In this document: piece after piece, positions 8,679-16,618 of the stretch | Layout: the number at the start of each line of letters is the position of its first letter | How positions within the stretch are numbered: position 1 is the first letter of the stretch | NCBI GenBank assembly: GCA_903872185.1 | Contig: CAIQJL010000159.1 | Span: 1 to 39,728 of the forward strand | Direction: 5' to 3' | Source of the DNA: an uncultured Bacteroidota bacterium | Lineage (GTDB): Bacteria; Bacteroidota; Bacteroidia; Bacteroidales; GWA2-32-17 | DNA length: 39,728 nucleotides | Notes under the pieces: generated by a model | Told to the model about the DNA's origin: nothing | Database searches by the model: none | The model's input: the letters and a program-made list of their open reading frames with translations, nothing else | Program-made: the position numbers and the translations under genes

Positions 8679-10145
8679 ATGAAATTTATTAATTTTTTTA
8701 AAAACTTTGTTTTATTAATTACTTTAAGTGGGTTATTTATAGCTTGCGAAAAAAGTGACAATAATAAGTTAGCAGATATAAAAATTTCTTCTGGTGATTT
8801 AATGCCTGTTTTTAACTCAATGGTAACAGATTATACTATTACTTCTTTAAATAGTTTAAAACAAATTATTGTTACTGCTACTACCGAAGACAGTAAGGCA
8901 GAAATACTAATAAATGATTCAATAGAAAATGGCAAGCCATTTATTGTTAAAGCACTTAATAAAAATGATAAAATAAAAATTAAGGTTACTGCTCCCAATG
9001 GATCTGTTAAAATTTATAATATTTCTGTTTTGCCAAAAGATTTTCCGTTTTTAAGTGCAAAAATATTTAAAGAACCATATAAGGCAAATTTGTTATTATC
9101 AAGTTTTTCTTTTGTAAAGCCAACAGAAAAACCCAATGGAAGATATATTATGATGTATAATGAAAATGGGCAACCTATTTATTATAATAAAATGAAAATT
9201 GCTGCAATGGATTTTAAGAAATATCCTAACAATACATATTCATATAATATTGTAGATTCAGTTATTGGAGGCATTGCTTTTGGGCAAGTTGTTATGATGA
9301 ATTCAAATTTCGAAATAATTGGTTCATACAGAAGCAGCCAAGGTATAACCGAATCGCATGAATTTCAATTATTAAAAAATGAAAATAAACTATTTTTAGC
9401 AACAGATATAAGATTAATGGATTTAACTAAATACGGAGGTCATCCAAATACAAAGGTTTTTGGCGTAATTCTGGAAGAACAAGACTCTAATCAAAAGGTT
9501 GTTTTTACATGGAAAAGTTGGGATGACATAAAAGTAACGGATGTTACTCCTGACATAGATTTAAAATCACTTTTCATTCCAAATCTTCATTCTAATTCTA
9601 TGGCTATAGATAAAGATGGAAATATATTGCTTTCTAGTAGACACCTTGATGAAATAACAAAAATAGATCGAAAGACAGGTAAAATTATTTGGCGTATGGG
9701 TGGCAAACACTGTAAAAATAACCAGTTTAAATTTATTAACGATCCAATGAATGGTTTTTCTCATCAACACTCTGTAAATATTCTTCCAAATGGGAATATC
9801 CTTTTACTTGACAATGGTAATCTTCATAATAAAACAAATCCAAAATCAGTAAATATTGTTGGTAAAAAAACTATAATTAATACAAATGAAATTCCAACTC
9901 ATTTTTCAAGAGCAGTAGAGTATAAAATTGACGAAAAAAATAAAACAGCCGAATTAGTCTGGCAATACAAAGCAAATTTTGGATCAACTGGGATGGGCTC
10001 AGTGCAGCGTTTACCTAACGGAAATACCTTAATTTGTTGGGGATATGCAGTGCCTGCCGTAACTGAAATTAATCCTAAAGGAGAAGTAGTGTTACAATTA
10101 GAACTTCCACCAACATATTTTTCTGATAAAGCGTTAAAATACTAA
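8679..10145 (+). CDS. Arylsulfotransferase-like (ASST) lipoprotein
   Basis: This 488-residue protein starts with a lipoprotein signal (LFIAC, lipid cysteine 23), so it is likely tethered outside the cytoplasmic membrane. Residues about 32-120 form a cadherin-like beta-sandwich. Residues about 125-488 are a beta-propeller of the arylsulfotransferase type, with H227 (ESHEF), H304 (NLHSN), R321 (SSRH), IIWRMGGK and H364 in FSHQH, followed by PNGN and a DNGN motif. In characterised ASSTs the QH histidine carries the sulfate intermediate and sulfate moves between phenolic donors and acceptors without PAPS. The key histidines appear present. Its neighbours are a glycosyltransferase and a PAPS-type sulfotransferase (13 bases downstream). 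True substrate is unknown, and some family members may be non-catalytic. Confidence 0.75.
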   Translation: MKFINFFKNFVLLITLSGLFIACEKSDNNKLADIKISSGDLMPVFNSMVTDYTITSLNSLKQIIVTATTEDSKAEILINDSIENGKPFIVKALNKNDKIKIKVTAPNGSVKIYNISVLPKDFPFLSAKIFKEPYKANLLLSSFSFVKPTEKPNGRYIMMYNENGQPIYYNKMKIAAMDFKKYPNNTYSYNIVDSVIGGIAFGQVVMMNSNFEIIGSYRSSQGITESHEFQLLKNENKLFLATDIRLMDLTKYGGHPNTKVFGVILEEQDSNQKVVFTWKSWDDIKVTDVTPDIDLKSLFIPNLHSNSMAIDKDGNILLSSRHLDEITKIDRKTGKIIWRMGGKHCKNNQFKFINDPMNGFSHQHSVNILPNGNILLLDNGNLHNKTNPKSVNIVGKKTIINTNEIPTHFSRAVEYKIDEKNKTAELVWQYKANFGSTGMGSVQRLPNGNTLICWGYAVPAVTEINPKGEVVLQLELPPTYFSDKALKY

Positions 10146-10158
10146 TTAAAAGAAATTT

Positions 10159-11241
10159 ATGTTTAGGAGTGTTGCTGTTTTATTCTTGCTTTTAGAAACT
10201 TTTGGTTTTAAAATTAAGTATGTTGTTATAATATTTTTTCGTTGGTTAGTTGCTGTATTAATAAAATTAACATTAGCATTAGATTTCTTGTTTTATCCTA
10301 GTAAAAGGAAAAAGAAAATTATTTCACCTGTTTTTTTAATAGGGCACCCCAGAAGTGGAACTACTTTTACTCATAGGTTTATAATGAAGAATTGTCCGCA
10401 ATTTAATAGTTTGTGTTTATTTGATTTTTTATTCCCTGCGTTGACTGCAAAAAGAATGATGCGTTCTTTTAAACCAAAGATGGAAAAAACTAAGCTTGAT
10501 AAATTGTATGATCCAAAAATTCATAAAACTGGATTTTTTATGCCAGAAACAGAAGATGTCGCTTTGTTTTTAAGGTATTTTGATGGTTTGCTTTCATGGA
10601 TGTACTTTTATACCTGGAAAGTTTTTAAAACTCAGGATGAATTTGAAATAGCATTGAATAAAAGACTGGGTCAAAAGAAATTTATCAGTTATTTGAAAAG
10701 AGCACATCACAGAAGTATTTATTTGTCAAATAAAACAATGTTTTCTAAGTCTTTTGCTTTGATTTTTAATTACCAACACATTGTTAAGGAATTTCCTGAT
10801 GCTAAAATATTATTAGTGATTCGTGATCCTTTATTTGCAATTCCGTCTTTTATGTCATTGGTTTCAGGAGTTCAAAGGAAGCTTAATAATTTAGATATTT
10901 TAAGTGATGAATTAAAAAAACGATTTTATAATAATTTCTATAAAACTTCACTTTATTATTATCAGAAATTACATCAAATTGTTTCTGAAAAAAAAGAAAA
11001 CAAAAATCTCCTTGTTATTACACATAAAGAGATTAGCTCTGATTTTCAAAATACTTTCAATAAAGTGATTGATTTTTATAATATTGATAGAACACCTGAA
11101 TTAGAAGAAGCTATAGCTTTGCAGGTTGAAAAGCAGGCAAGCTTTAAAACCGAACATGAATATTCATTAGAGAAGTTCTGGCTTACGGAAACTGCTATCA
11201 AACAGGACTTTGATTTTATTTACAAGCATTATAACGTTTGA
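10159..11241 (+). CDS. PAPS-dependent sulfotransferase family protein
   Basis: This 360-residue protein has the 5'-phosphosulfate loop IGHPRSGTT at residues 61-69 and the 3'-phosphate region LLVIRDPLFAIPSFMS with R222 and S230, both diagnostic of PAPS-using sulfotransferases. A hydrophobic stretch at about 20-46 may anchor it to the membrane with the catalytic domain on the cytoplasmic side, as for Golgi enzymes in reverse. It is the last gene of a three-gene operon with a glycosyltransferase and an ASST-like lipoprotein. The acceptor could be a lipid, glycan or small molecule; the sequence does not tell. Confidence 0.8.
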   Translation: MFRSVAVLFLLLETFGFKIKYVVIIFFRWLVAVLIKLTLALDFLFYPSKRKKKIISPVFLIGHPRSGTTFTHRFIMKNCPQFNSLCLFDFLFPALTAKRMMRSFKPKMEKTKLDKLYDPKIHKTGFFMPETEDVALFLRYFDGLLSWMYFYTWKVFKTQDEFEIALNKRLGQKKFISYLKRAHHRSIYLSNKTMFSKSFALIFNYQHIVKEFPDAKILLVIRDPLFAIPSFMSLVSGVQRKLNNLDILSDELKKRFYNNFYKTSLYYYQKLHQIVSEKKENKNLLVITHKEISSDFQNTFNKVIDFYNIDRTPELEEAIALQVEKQASFKTEHEYSLEKFWLTETAIKQDFDFIYKHYNV

Positions 11242-11248
11242 TTATTTT

Positions 11249-11268
11249 ATGTTTTTTTACAAAAACAT
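11249..11268 (+). terminator. Possible AT-only terminator after the sulfotransferase operon
   Basis: ATGTTTTT (11249-11256) pairs perfectly with AAAAACAT (11261-11268) around TTAC, just past the operon's last stop codon. The stem has one G-C pair per arm and no following T-run, so it is weak. Confidence 0.3.
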
Positions 11269-11280
11269 GAATTTATTCAT
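11267..11280. promoter_or_regulatory. ATG-N8-CAT inverted repeat ahead of glutaryl-CoA dehydrogenase
   Basis: ATGAAT-TT-ATTCAT is a perfect 6+6 inverted repeat ending 21 bases before the -7 box at 11302. It has the same outline and the same 21-base spacing as the repeat ahead of bamB, so a shared regulator is possible. Confidence 0.4.
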
Positions 11281-11301
11281 AGTAAATTTCAAAAAAAAAT
11301 A

Positions 11302-11309
11302 TATATTTG
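11302..11309 (+). promoter_or_regulatory. -7 element of the glutaryl-CoA dehydrogenase gene
   Basis: TATATTTG matches TAnnTTTG, 36 bases before the ATG. The -33 region has no clear TTG, which fits a promoter needing an activator or one recognised mainly by its -7. Confidence 0.5.
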
Positions 11310-11345
11310 ACATAACAAAAATGTAAATTTTAACAAAGTACAATT

Positions 11346-12524
11346 ATGAGCGAAATACAATACAATGCACCCGACTATTTTTTAATGGACGATTTGCTTT
11401 CAGAAGAGCACAAGCTTATTCGTGAGTCTGTTAGAGCTTGGGTTGACAGAAGAGTTAAGCCAGATATTGAAGAATATTTTGAGAATGCTAAATTTCCATC
11501 ACATCTAATAAAAGAGATGGGCGAAAATGGAATGTTCGGTCCGTTTATTCCTGTTGAATATGGTGGTGCTGGTTTAGACTATATTGCATATGGAATTATA
11601 ATGCAAGAATTAGAGCGTGGCGATTCTGGTATACGTTCAATGGCTTCTGTTCAGACTTCATTGGTAATGTACCCGATTTATGCTTTTGGAAGTGAAGAGC
11701 AGAAAAAGAAATTTTTACCAAAATTAGCTACTGGTGACTTTATTGGTTGTTTTGGATTAACAGAACCAAATCATGGTTCCGATCCTGGAAGTATGATAAC
11801 AAATGTTAAAGATAAAGGCGATCATTATATTTTGAATGGTGCAAAAATGTGGATAACAAATTCAACTGTTGCCGATGTTGCTGTAGTTTGGGCAAAAGAT
11901 GAAGAAGGAATAATACGTGGAATGTTGGTTGAAAAAGGAACAAAAGGTTTTACTGCTCCAGAAACACACGGTAAACTTTCATTACGTGCATCTGTAACAG
12001 GCGAGCTCGTATTTGATGATGTAATTGTGCCAAAAGAAAATGTTTTTCCAAATGTTAAAGGATTAAAAGGGCCAATGTCTTGTCTTAACTCAGCAAGATA
12101 TGGTATTGCCTGGGGAGTAATTGGTGCTGCAATGGATTGTTATGATGCTGCTGTTCGCTATGCGTTAGAAAGAAAACAATTTGGAAAACCAATAGCAGGA
12201 TTTCAATTACAACAGAAAAAATTTGCTGAAGCATTAACAGAAATAACAAAAGCACAATTATTGGTTTTACGTTTAGGCCAATTGAGAAATGAAGGGAAAT
12301 CAACACCAGGACAGATTTCAATGGCTAAAAGAAATAATGTAGCAATGGCTTTAAATATTGCAAGAGAAATGCGTCAGGTTTTTGGAGCAATGGGAATTAC
12401 TAATGATTTCCCAATAATGCGACATTCTGCCAATCTCGAATCAGTAATAACATATGAAGGAACACATGATGTTCATTTGTTAATTACTGGGCTTGATATT
12501 ACAGGAATTCCAGCTTTTAAGTAA
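11346..12524 (+). CDS. gcdH: Glutaryl-CoA dehydrogenase
   Basis: This 392-residue acyl-CoA dehydrogenase resembles the glutaryl-CoA dehydrogenase branch closely: RSMASVQTSLVMYPI (97-111), then GCFGLTEPNHGSDP and the end YEGTHDVHLLITGLDITG. E371 is the catalytic base. R97 corresponds to the arginine that binds the distal carboxylate in the human enzyme. The enzyme oxidises glutaryl-CoA with FAD and normally decarboxylates it to crotonyl-CoA, passing electrons to ETF. This is the step after thiolytic cleavage of 3-oxopimelyl-CoA, so the gene belongs functionally with the catabolic island on the other strand 4 kb away. It has its own promoter. Whether it decarboxylates cannot be read with certainty from sequence; some anaerobes use a non-decarboxylating form. 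Confidence 0.88.
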   Translation: MSEIQYNAPDYFLMDDLLSEEHKLIRESVRAWVDRRVKPDIEEYFENAKFPSHLIKEMGENGMFGPFIPVEYGGAGLDYIAYGIIMQELERGDSGIRSMASVQTSLVMYPIYAFGSEEQKKKFLPKLATGDFIGCFGLTEPNHGSDPGSMITNVKDKGDHYILNGAKMWITNSTVADVAVVWAKDEEGIIRGMLVEKGTKGFTAPETHGKLSLRASVTGELVFDDVIVPKENVFPNVKGLKGPMSCLNSARYGIAWGVIGAAMDCYDAAVRYALERKQFGKPIAGFQLQQKKFAEALTEITKAQLLVLRLGQLRNEGKSTPGQISMAKRNNVAMALNIAREMRQVFGAMGITNDFPIMRHSANLESVITYEGTHDVHLLITGLDITGIPAFK

Positions 12525-12553
12525 TTTGTTATTTTTTTCTAATTCAATTATAA

Positions 12554-13828
12554 ATGCCATATTACTATGATGTAATAGTTGTAGGAGCTGGCGCTGCTGG
12601 CCTTTTAGCTGCTGGCAGAGCTGCAGAATGTGGCGCAAAAGTTCTTTTGTTAGAAAAAATGAACAGGCCTGGAAGAAAACTTACAATTACAGGTAACGGG
12701 AGATGTAATATTACCAATACTGCACAGCTTGGCGAGTTCATAAAACATATTGGTCCAGACAGCAAATTTGTTCGACCTTCTTTTTCAAAGTTCTTTTCTA
12801 AAGATATAGTTAATTTACTTGAAAATAATGGCGTTCCAACTGTTGTTGAAGATGAAGAATTTGTTTTTACTAAATCGTGTAAAGCTATTGATGTAGTAAA
12901 TGCACTTGTTAAATGGAATAAAGATTTAAAGGTTGAAATTATTTGTAATTCAAATATCATAGAAGTTGTAAAAAAAGATAATCATATTGAATATGTTGTT
13001 ACGGATAATGATTTAAAATATTATGCAAAGTCATTAATTGTAACATGCGGAGGTGCATCTTATCCAGCAACAGGATCCAGTGGTGATGGATACAAATGGT
13101 TTAAATCACTTGGTCATAAAGTAACACCCATTAGACCTGCATTAGTACCATTAGAAACAAAAGGCAATACTGCCCAGCAATTGCAAGGGTTATCATTACC
13201 TAAAACAAAAATAGTTGTATGGGTTGATGGTAAAAAGAAAATTGAAAGGGTAGGGGATATGCTTTTTACTCATTTTGGTATTACTGGTCCATTAGTGCAT
13301 TCATTAAGCCGACATATTATTGAAGATTTGCAAAAAGGAAAAAATATTGTTTTTGCATTTGATTTGTTATCAGATATACCGGAATGCGAAATTGATGGTT
13401 ATTTGTTAAATCAATTGCTGATTCATGGGAAAAAGTTGTTTTCTAATTTTATTTCTTTGTATTTACCTCCTAAGTTAATCCCTATATGTATAGCTGCTAT
13501 CGGGGTGTTGCCCGATAAAATAAGCAATCATATTTCTGCAGTTGAAAGAAAAAGATTAAGATTGTGGTTAAAAGAATTTAAAATTGAAATTTCGGGTTCA
13601 AGGTCTTTTGCTGAAGCAATGGTAACTTCTGGTGGTGTATCTCTTGAAGAAGTTGATGCAAAAACAATGCAGTCAAAAATAATTGAGAATCTTTATATAG
13701 CTGGAGAAATATTAGACCTAGATGCCGATACAGGTGGATATAATTTGCAAATAGCATTTTCTACAGGTTATGTAGCTGGAGAAAGTGCTGCGAAATATGT
13801 GATAAGTAAAAAACCTTTGTCACTCTGA
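12554..13828 (+). CDS. BaiN/HI0933-family FAD-dependent oxidoreductase (YhiN-like)
   Basis: This 424-residue flavoprotein has the FAD dinucleotide fold VVGAGAAGLLAAGRAAECG, the family's GNGRCNITN signature (around 47-55), and the C-terminal AGEILDLDADTGGYNLQIAFSTG block that closes the FAD site. Length fits the HI0933/YhiN family. A member in Clostridium (BaiN) acts in bile acid dehydroxylation, but most members have no known substrate, so no reaction is assigned. It lies 29 bases after the glutaryl-CoA dehydrogenase and may be co-transcribed. Its stop codon (13826-13828) lies inside an intergenic hairpin repeat, so the last residues may derive from repeat insertion. Confidence 0.85.
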   Translation: MPYYYDVIVVGAGAAGLLAAGRAAECGAKVLLLEKMNRPGRKLTITGNGRCNITNTAQLGEFIKHIGPDSKFVRPSFSKFFSKDIVNLLENNGVPTVVEDEEFVFTKSCKAIDVVNALVKWNKDLKVEIICNSNIIEVVKKDNHIEYVVTDNDLKYYAKSLIVTCGGASYPATGSSGDGYKWFKSLGHKVTPIRPALVPLETKGNTAQQLQGLSLPKTKIVVWVDGKKKIERVGDMLFTHFGITGPLVHSLSRHIIEDLQKGKNIVFAFDLLSDIPECEIDGYLLNQLLIHGKKLFSNFISLYLPPKLIPICIAAIGVLPDKISNHISAVERKRLRLWLKEFKIEISGSRSFAEAMVTSGGVSLEEVDAKTMQSKIIENLYIAGEILDLDADTGGYNLQIAFSTGYVAGESAAKYVISKKPLSL

Positions 13829-13897
13829 GGGCATGTCATGAACTTGACGAAGGACTCGAAGAGTGACAATGTCATACTTCGAGTACCTCAGTATGAC
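13819..13897. repeat. Intergenic hairpin repeat pair overlapping a stop codon
   Basis: Two hairpins sit side by side: GTCACTCT (13819-13826) with AGAGTGAC (13860-13867), and GTCATAC (13871-13877) with GTATGAC (13891-13897). The CACTCTGAGG...GAAGGACTCGAAGAGTGAC wording resembles the TCATTCTGAGCG-type palindromes scattered between Bacteroidota genes. It lies between convergent genes and could also stop transcription from both sides. Confidence 0.65.
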
Positions 13898-13903
13898 TGT
13901 AAA

Positions 13904-15313
13904 CTAACTATTAATAAATTTAGGATTTATTAAATTATCAATAGAGTATATCTCATTCCACTTGTCTTGTGTTATAAGCTTGCGTTCTAATACAACTATT
14001 TCATGTATGCTTTTTCCGGTTTTTAAAGCTTCGCCAGCAATACTAGAGCTTTCTTCATAACCTAAAATTGGACTAAGTTGAGTAACAATTCCAATACTGT
14101 TCATCACCATGTTATATGTTGCATCAGCATTTGCGGTAATTCCATTTATACATTTCTCAATTAAAGTGATAATAGCATTTTTTAAATACTGTATTGAAGT
14201 AAACATTGCAAATGCAATAACAGGTTCCATAACATTTAACTGTAATTGCCCTGCCTCTGCTGCCATTGTTACAGTTAAATCCTGACCAATTACATAGAAG
14301 CAAGTTTGATTTACAACCTCTGGAATTACTGGGTTTACCTTACCTGGCATTATTGAAGAACCAGGTTGACGAGGAGGCAAATTAATTTCATGAAAACCAG
14401 TTCGTGGTCCAGAACTTAATAAACGTAAATCGTTACAAATTTTTGAAATTTTAATTGCAGAACGTTTTAATGTTCCCATTATTTGTACATATGCACCGGT
14501 GTCGCCTGTAGCTTCAATTAAATCTGGTGCTAGTTTAACTGGCACTCCACTCTCTTTCGCAAGGTATTTTACACAAATTTCTCCGTAGCCATTTGGTGCA
14601 TTAACCATAGTGCCAATAGCTGTTGCGCCCATGTTTACTTCTAAAATTAAATGCTGTGCTTCCCGAAGTCTGTGAATATCTTCTCCAATAGTTGTTGCAT
14701 AGGCATGAAATTCCTGCCCCAATGTCATCGGAACAGCGTCTTGCAATTGAGTTCTACCCATTTTTAAAACTTTCTTAAACTCTTTACCTTTTTTTCTGAA
14801 AGCATCTTCAAGTAATGATAGAACTTCAATATACCTGTTTAACTTAAAATATAGTGCAATTCTAAATGCAGTTGGATATGCATCATTTGTAGATTGCGAA
14901 CAATTTACATGATTATTAGGATGCAAGAATTGGTAATCACCTTTTTTATGACCTAAAAACTCTAAACCAAGATTTGCAATAACTTCATTTGCATTCATAT
15001 TGCAAGATGTTCCTGCTCCACCTTGTATTAAATCTGTAACAAATTGTTCGTGATAACTTCCAGAAATTAACTGATCGCAACCATAACAAATTGCTTCAGT
15101 TATTTTTTCATCCAATACACCACAATCTCTGTTTGCAAGTGCAGCAGCTTTTTTAACATAACCTAAAGCTTTAATAAATGTAGGTTGTTTTGATAATTGA
15201 ATACCGGTAATATTAAAATTTTCAAGAGCTCTGAATGTTTGAATTCCATAATAAACGTTTCCTGGAATATCTAATTCTCCTAAAAAGTCATGTTCTTTTC
15301 TTGTTGTATGCAT
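13904..15313 (-). CDS. aspA: Aspartate ammonia-lyase
   Basis: This 469-residue protein has the lyase superfamily signature GSSIMPGKVNP (318-328) and STNDAYPT (141-148). The latter, with PVIPEVVNQ after the signature, favours aspartase over fumarase. The length fits aspartase. The enzyme interconverts L-aspartate and fumarate plus ammonia as a homotetramer in the cytoplasm. In an anaerobe it can supply fumarate for respiration or aspartate catabolism. The gene stands alone, convergent with the flavoprotein gene; a hairpin repeat lies 68 bases upstream of its start. Confidence 0.92.
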   Translation of the reverse strand: MHTTRKEHDFLGELDIPGNVYYGIQTFRALENFNITGIQLSKQPTFIKALGYVKKAAALANRDCGVLDEKITEAICYGCDQLISGSYHEQFVTDLIQGGAGTSCNMNANEVIANLGLEFLGHKKGDYQFLHPNNHVNCSQSTNDAYPTAFRIALYFKLNRYIEVLSLLEDAFRKKGKEFKKVLKMGRTQLQDAVPMTLGQEFHAYATTIGEDIHRLREAQHLILEVNMGATAIGTMVNAPNGYGEICVKYLAKESGVPVKLAPDLIEATGDTGAYVQIMGTLKRSAIKISKICNDLRLLSSGPRTGFHEINLPPRQPGSSIMPGKVNPVIPEVVNQTCFYVIGQDLTVTMAAEAGQLQLNVMEPVIAFAMFTSIQYLKNAIITLIEKCINGITANADATYNMVMNSIGIVTQLSPILGYEESSSIAGEALKTGKSIHEIVVLERKLITQDKWNEIYSIDNLINPKFINS

Positions 15314-15380
15314 TATTTTTATTTTATAATATGTTAAGATTAATTGTAATTCTAAACTAGATTACCTTCGGTGATAAAGT

Positions 15381-15440
15381 TCTTCGCTTCGCTCTGAATG
15401 ACAATATACATTTATGTCATTCAGAATGTAGTGAAACGGA
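15381..15440. repeat. TCATTCTGA-type intergenic palindrome
   Basis: CGCTCTGAATGACA pairs with TGTCATTCAGAATG across a short ATATACATTTA centre, and the outer arms (CTTCGCTTCG, TAGTGAAACG) pair imperfectly. This is the classic TTCGCTTCGCTCTGAATGACA type of dispersed palindrome, between aspA and the next minus-strand gene. Confidence 0.7.
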
Positions 15441-15481
15441 ATGATGAAACTAGTTCGTAATTTTTCGGTTAAATACTATAT

Positions 15482-16102
15482 TTAATTTGTAGCCTCAGCT
15501 TTAATTTTGCTTTCTGCTTCTTTTTCTTTTAATCTACTACCTTTCTTTTGTGGATATGTTCCAGGAAGAATAACATCAATTAGTTTTTTCCCCCATAAAC
15601 CTAATCTGATTGCGCATGCTAATGAAGCCAAACTTAGTAAACTAGTTATAATGCCAAAATTATTAGTTTTTGCAATAAATAACATCGTGAAAGCAAGTAT
15701 AAATATTATAGCAGAAAAAATTATCTTAATCTTTAATAGTGGTGGTGTTAATGATTTAAATCGTGTTAGCCCATCTACAACTCCTGTTATAATTGCTATT
15801 ATTAAAGTAAAAGGAAAGACGTAAATAGAAAACATTAAAACATTCGAAAACATTTCGAAATAAAAGTTGGGAAATACTTTAGTGAAAAATATTAAAATAG
15901 GAATAAGTATTACGAATGTTTGTGATAAATGAATAGCAATAGGATGCATGTCAATACCCAAAAGCATTAATCTGTTTCGTGAAACTTTTTCTCTATATGG
16001 TTCAAAAACTTTTCTGGGCAAACCGCAAGCAGGACAAACATCGCCAAGCTTATCTGATTCAATCACAAAGCCACATGGCCGACACCTAACAAGTTCCTTC
16101 AT
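15482..16102 (-). CDS. Rubredoxin-like zinc-ribbon membrane protein
   Basis: The 206-residue protein opens with a rubredoxin-like metal knuckle (C7-x2-C10 and C23-P-A-C26), followed by four hydrophobic segments (about 51-75, 85-110, 125-145, 150-172) and a charged lysine-rich tail. H52 and H57 near the first helix (MHPIAIHLSQ) recall DUF2231-type membrane proteins that may bind haem. The combination suggests a membrane redox protein, but no partner is evident. It begins 2 bases after the stop codon of the upstream small gene, so the two are likely co-transcribed. Function is not known. Confidence 0.65.
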   Translation of the reverse strand: MKELVRCRPCGFVIESDKLGDVCPACGLPRKVFEPYREKVSRNRLMLLGIDMHPIAIHLSQTFVILIPILIFFTKVFPNFYFEMFSNVLMFSIYVFPFTLIIAIITGVVDGLTRFKSLTPPLLKIKIIFSAIIFILAFTMLFIAKTNNFGIITSLLSLASLACAIRLGLWGKKLIDVILPGTYPQKKGSRLKEKEAESKIKAEATN

Positions 16103-16104
16103 AA

Positions 16105-16371
16105 TTATTTTTGAGGACTTAAATACAATTCTACAATTTTAAACTTTAAATCAACTTTTTCTTTCCATTTATCTGAATTGGTTAATTCAAATTCTGATTT
16201 CATGATAAATTCTTTGAAAACTGACATTATCTCTGCCTTTTTATCATGTTTATATACTCTTCTAAAAACTTCGCCAGAAATTAAATTAGGTTCTTTTTCC
16301 ATGCAAATATCAAAACAAGCTTCTATTATTTTTTCGGCTAATTCGTTTAATTCTTTTTCTGTTAGGTTCAT
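16105..16371 (-). CDS. Small hypothetical protein (88 aa)
   Basis: This 88-residue, charged, mostly helical protein (start MNLTEKELNELAEKIIEACF) has no motif that I recognise. It is kept because it has an ATG start, protein-like composition, and a 2-base spacing to the rubredoxin-like membrane protein gene, which implies a small operon. No membrane segment or signal peptide is seen. A plus-strand frame over the same bases is judged a shadow. Confidence 0.55.
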   Translation of the reverse strand: MNLTEKELNELAEKIIEACFDICMEKEPNLISGEVFRRVYKHDKKAEIMSVFKEFIMKSEFELTNSDKWKEKVDLKFKIVELYLSPQK

Positions 16372-16513
16372 AGGAATTAAATTTAAGTGATTTAATTTGT
16401 TTTCAAAAATAAGATTATTTTATTGATTTTAAATAAAAGTACAAAAAACCGAAAATAATTTGAACTGTTATGTAACAGATTATCTTAATTCTTTATTTAA
16501 AAACAAAAGGATT

Positions 16514-16556
16514 AAAAAAATAGTCACCCTAAAGTACTCAAAGGGCGACTATTTTT
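16514..16556 (-). terminator. Terminator of the catabolic operon
   Basis: AAAAATAGTCACCCT (16516-16530) pairs with AGGGCGACTATTTTT (16542-16556) with one G-T-type mismatch. On the minus strand the hairpin is followed by a T tract (complement of the A-run at 16514-16520). It lies 63 bases past the stop of the last gene of the aromatic island. Confidence 0.8.
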
Positions 16557-16580
16557 ATGTTTAATAATTTTAATAAATCA

Positions 16581-16605
16581 TCATCCTTCGAGTACCTATG
16601 GATGA
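16581..16605. repeat. TCATCC/GGATGA intergenic palindrome
   Basis: TCATCC (16581-16586) and GGATGA (16600-16605) flank TTCGAGTACCTAT. The wording (CCTTCGAGTACCT...GGATGAC) matches the family of palindromes also seen at 13819 and 24060. Confidence 0.45.
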
Positions 16606-16618
16606 CGAAGTATTTATT

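Noticed and set aside
13904-15313. Fumarase class II
   Set aside because: STNDAYPT and PVIPEVVNQ fit aspartase better; the superfamily signature alone does not separate them.
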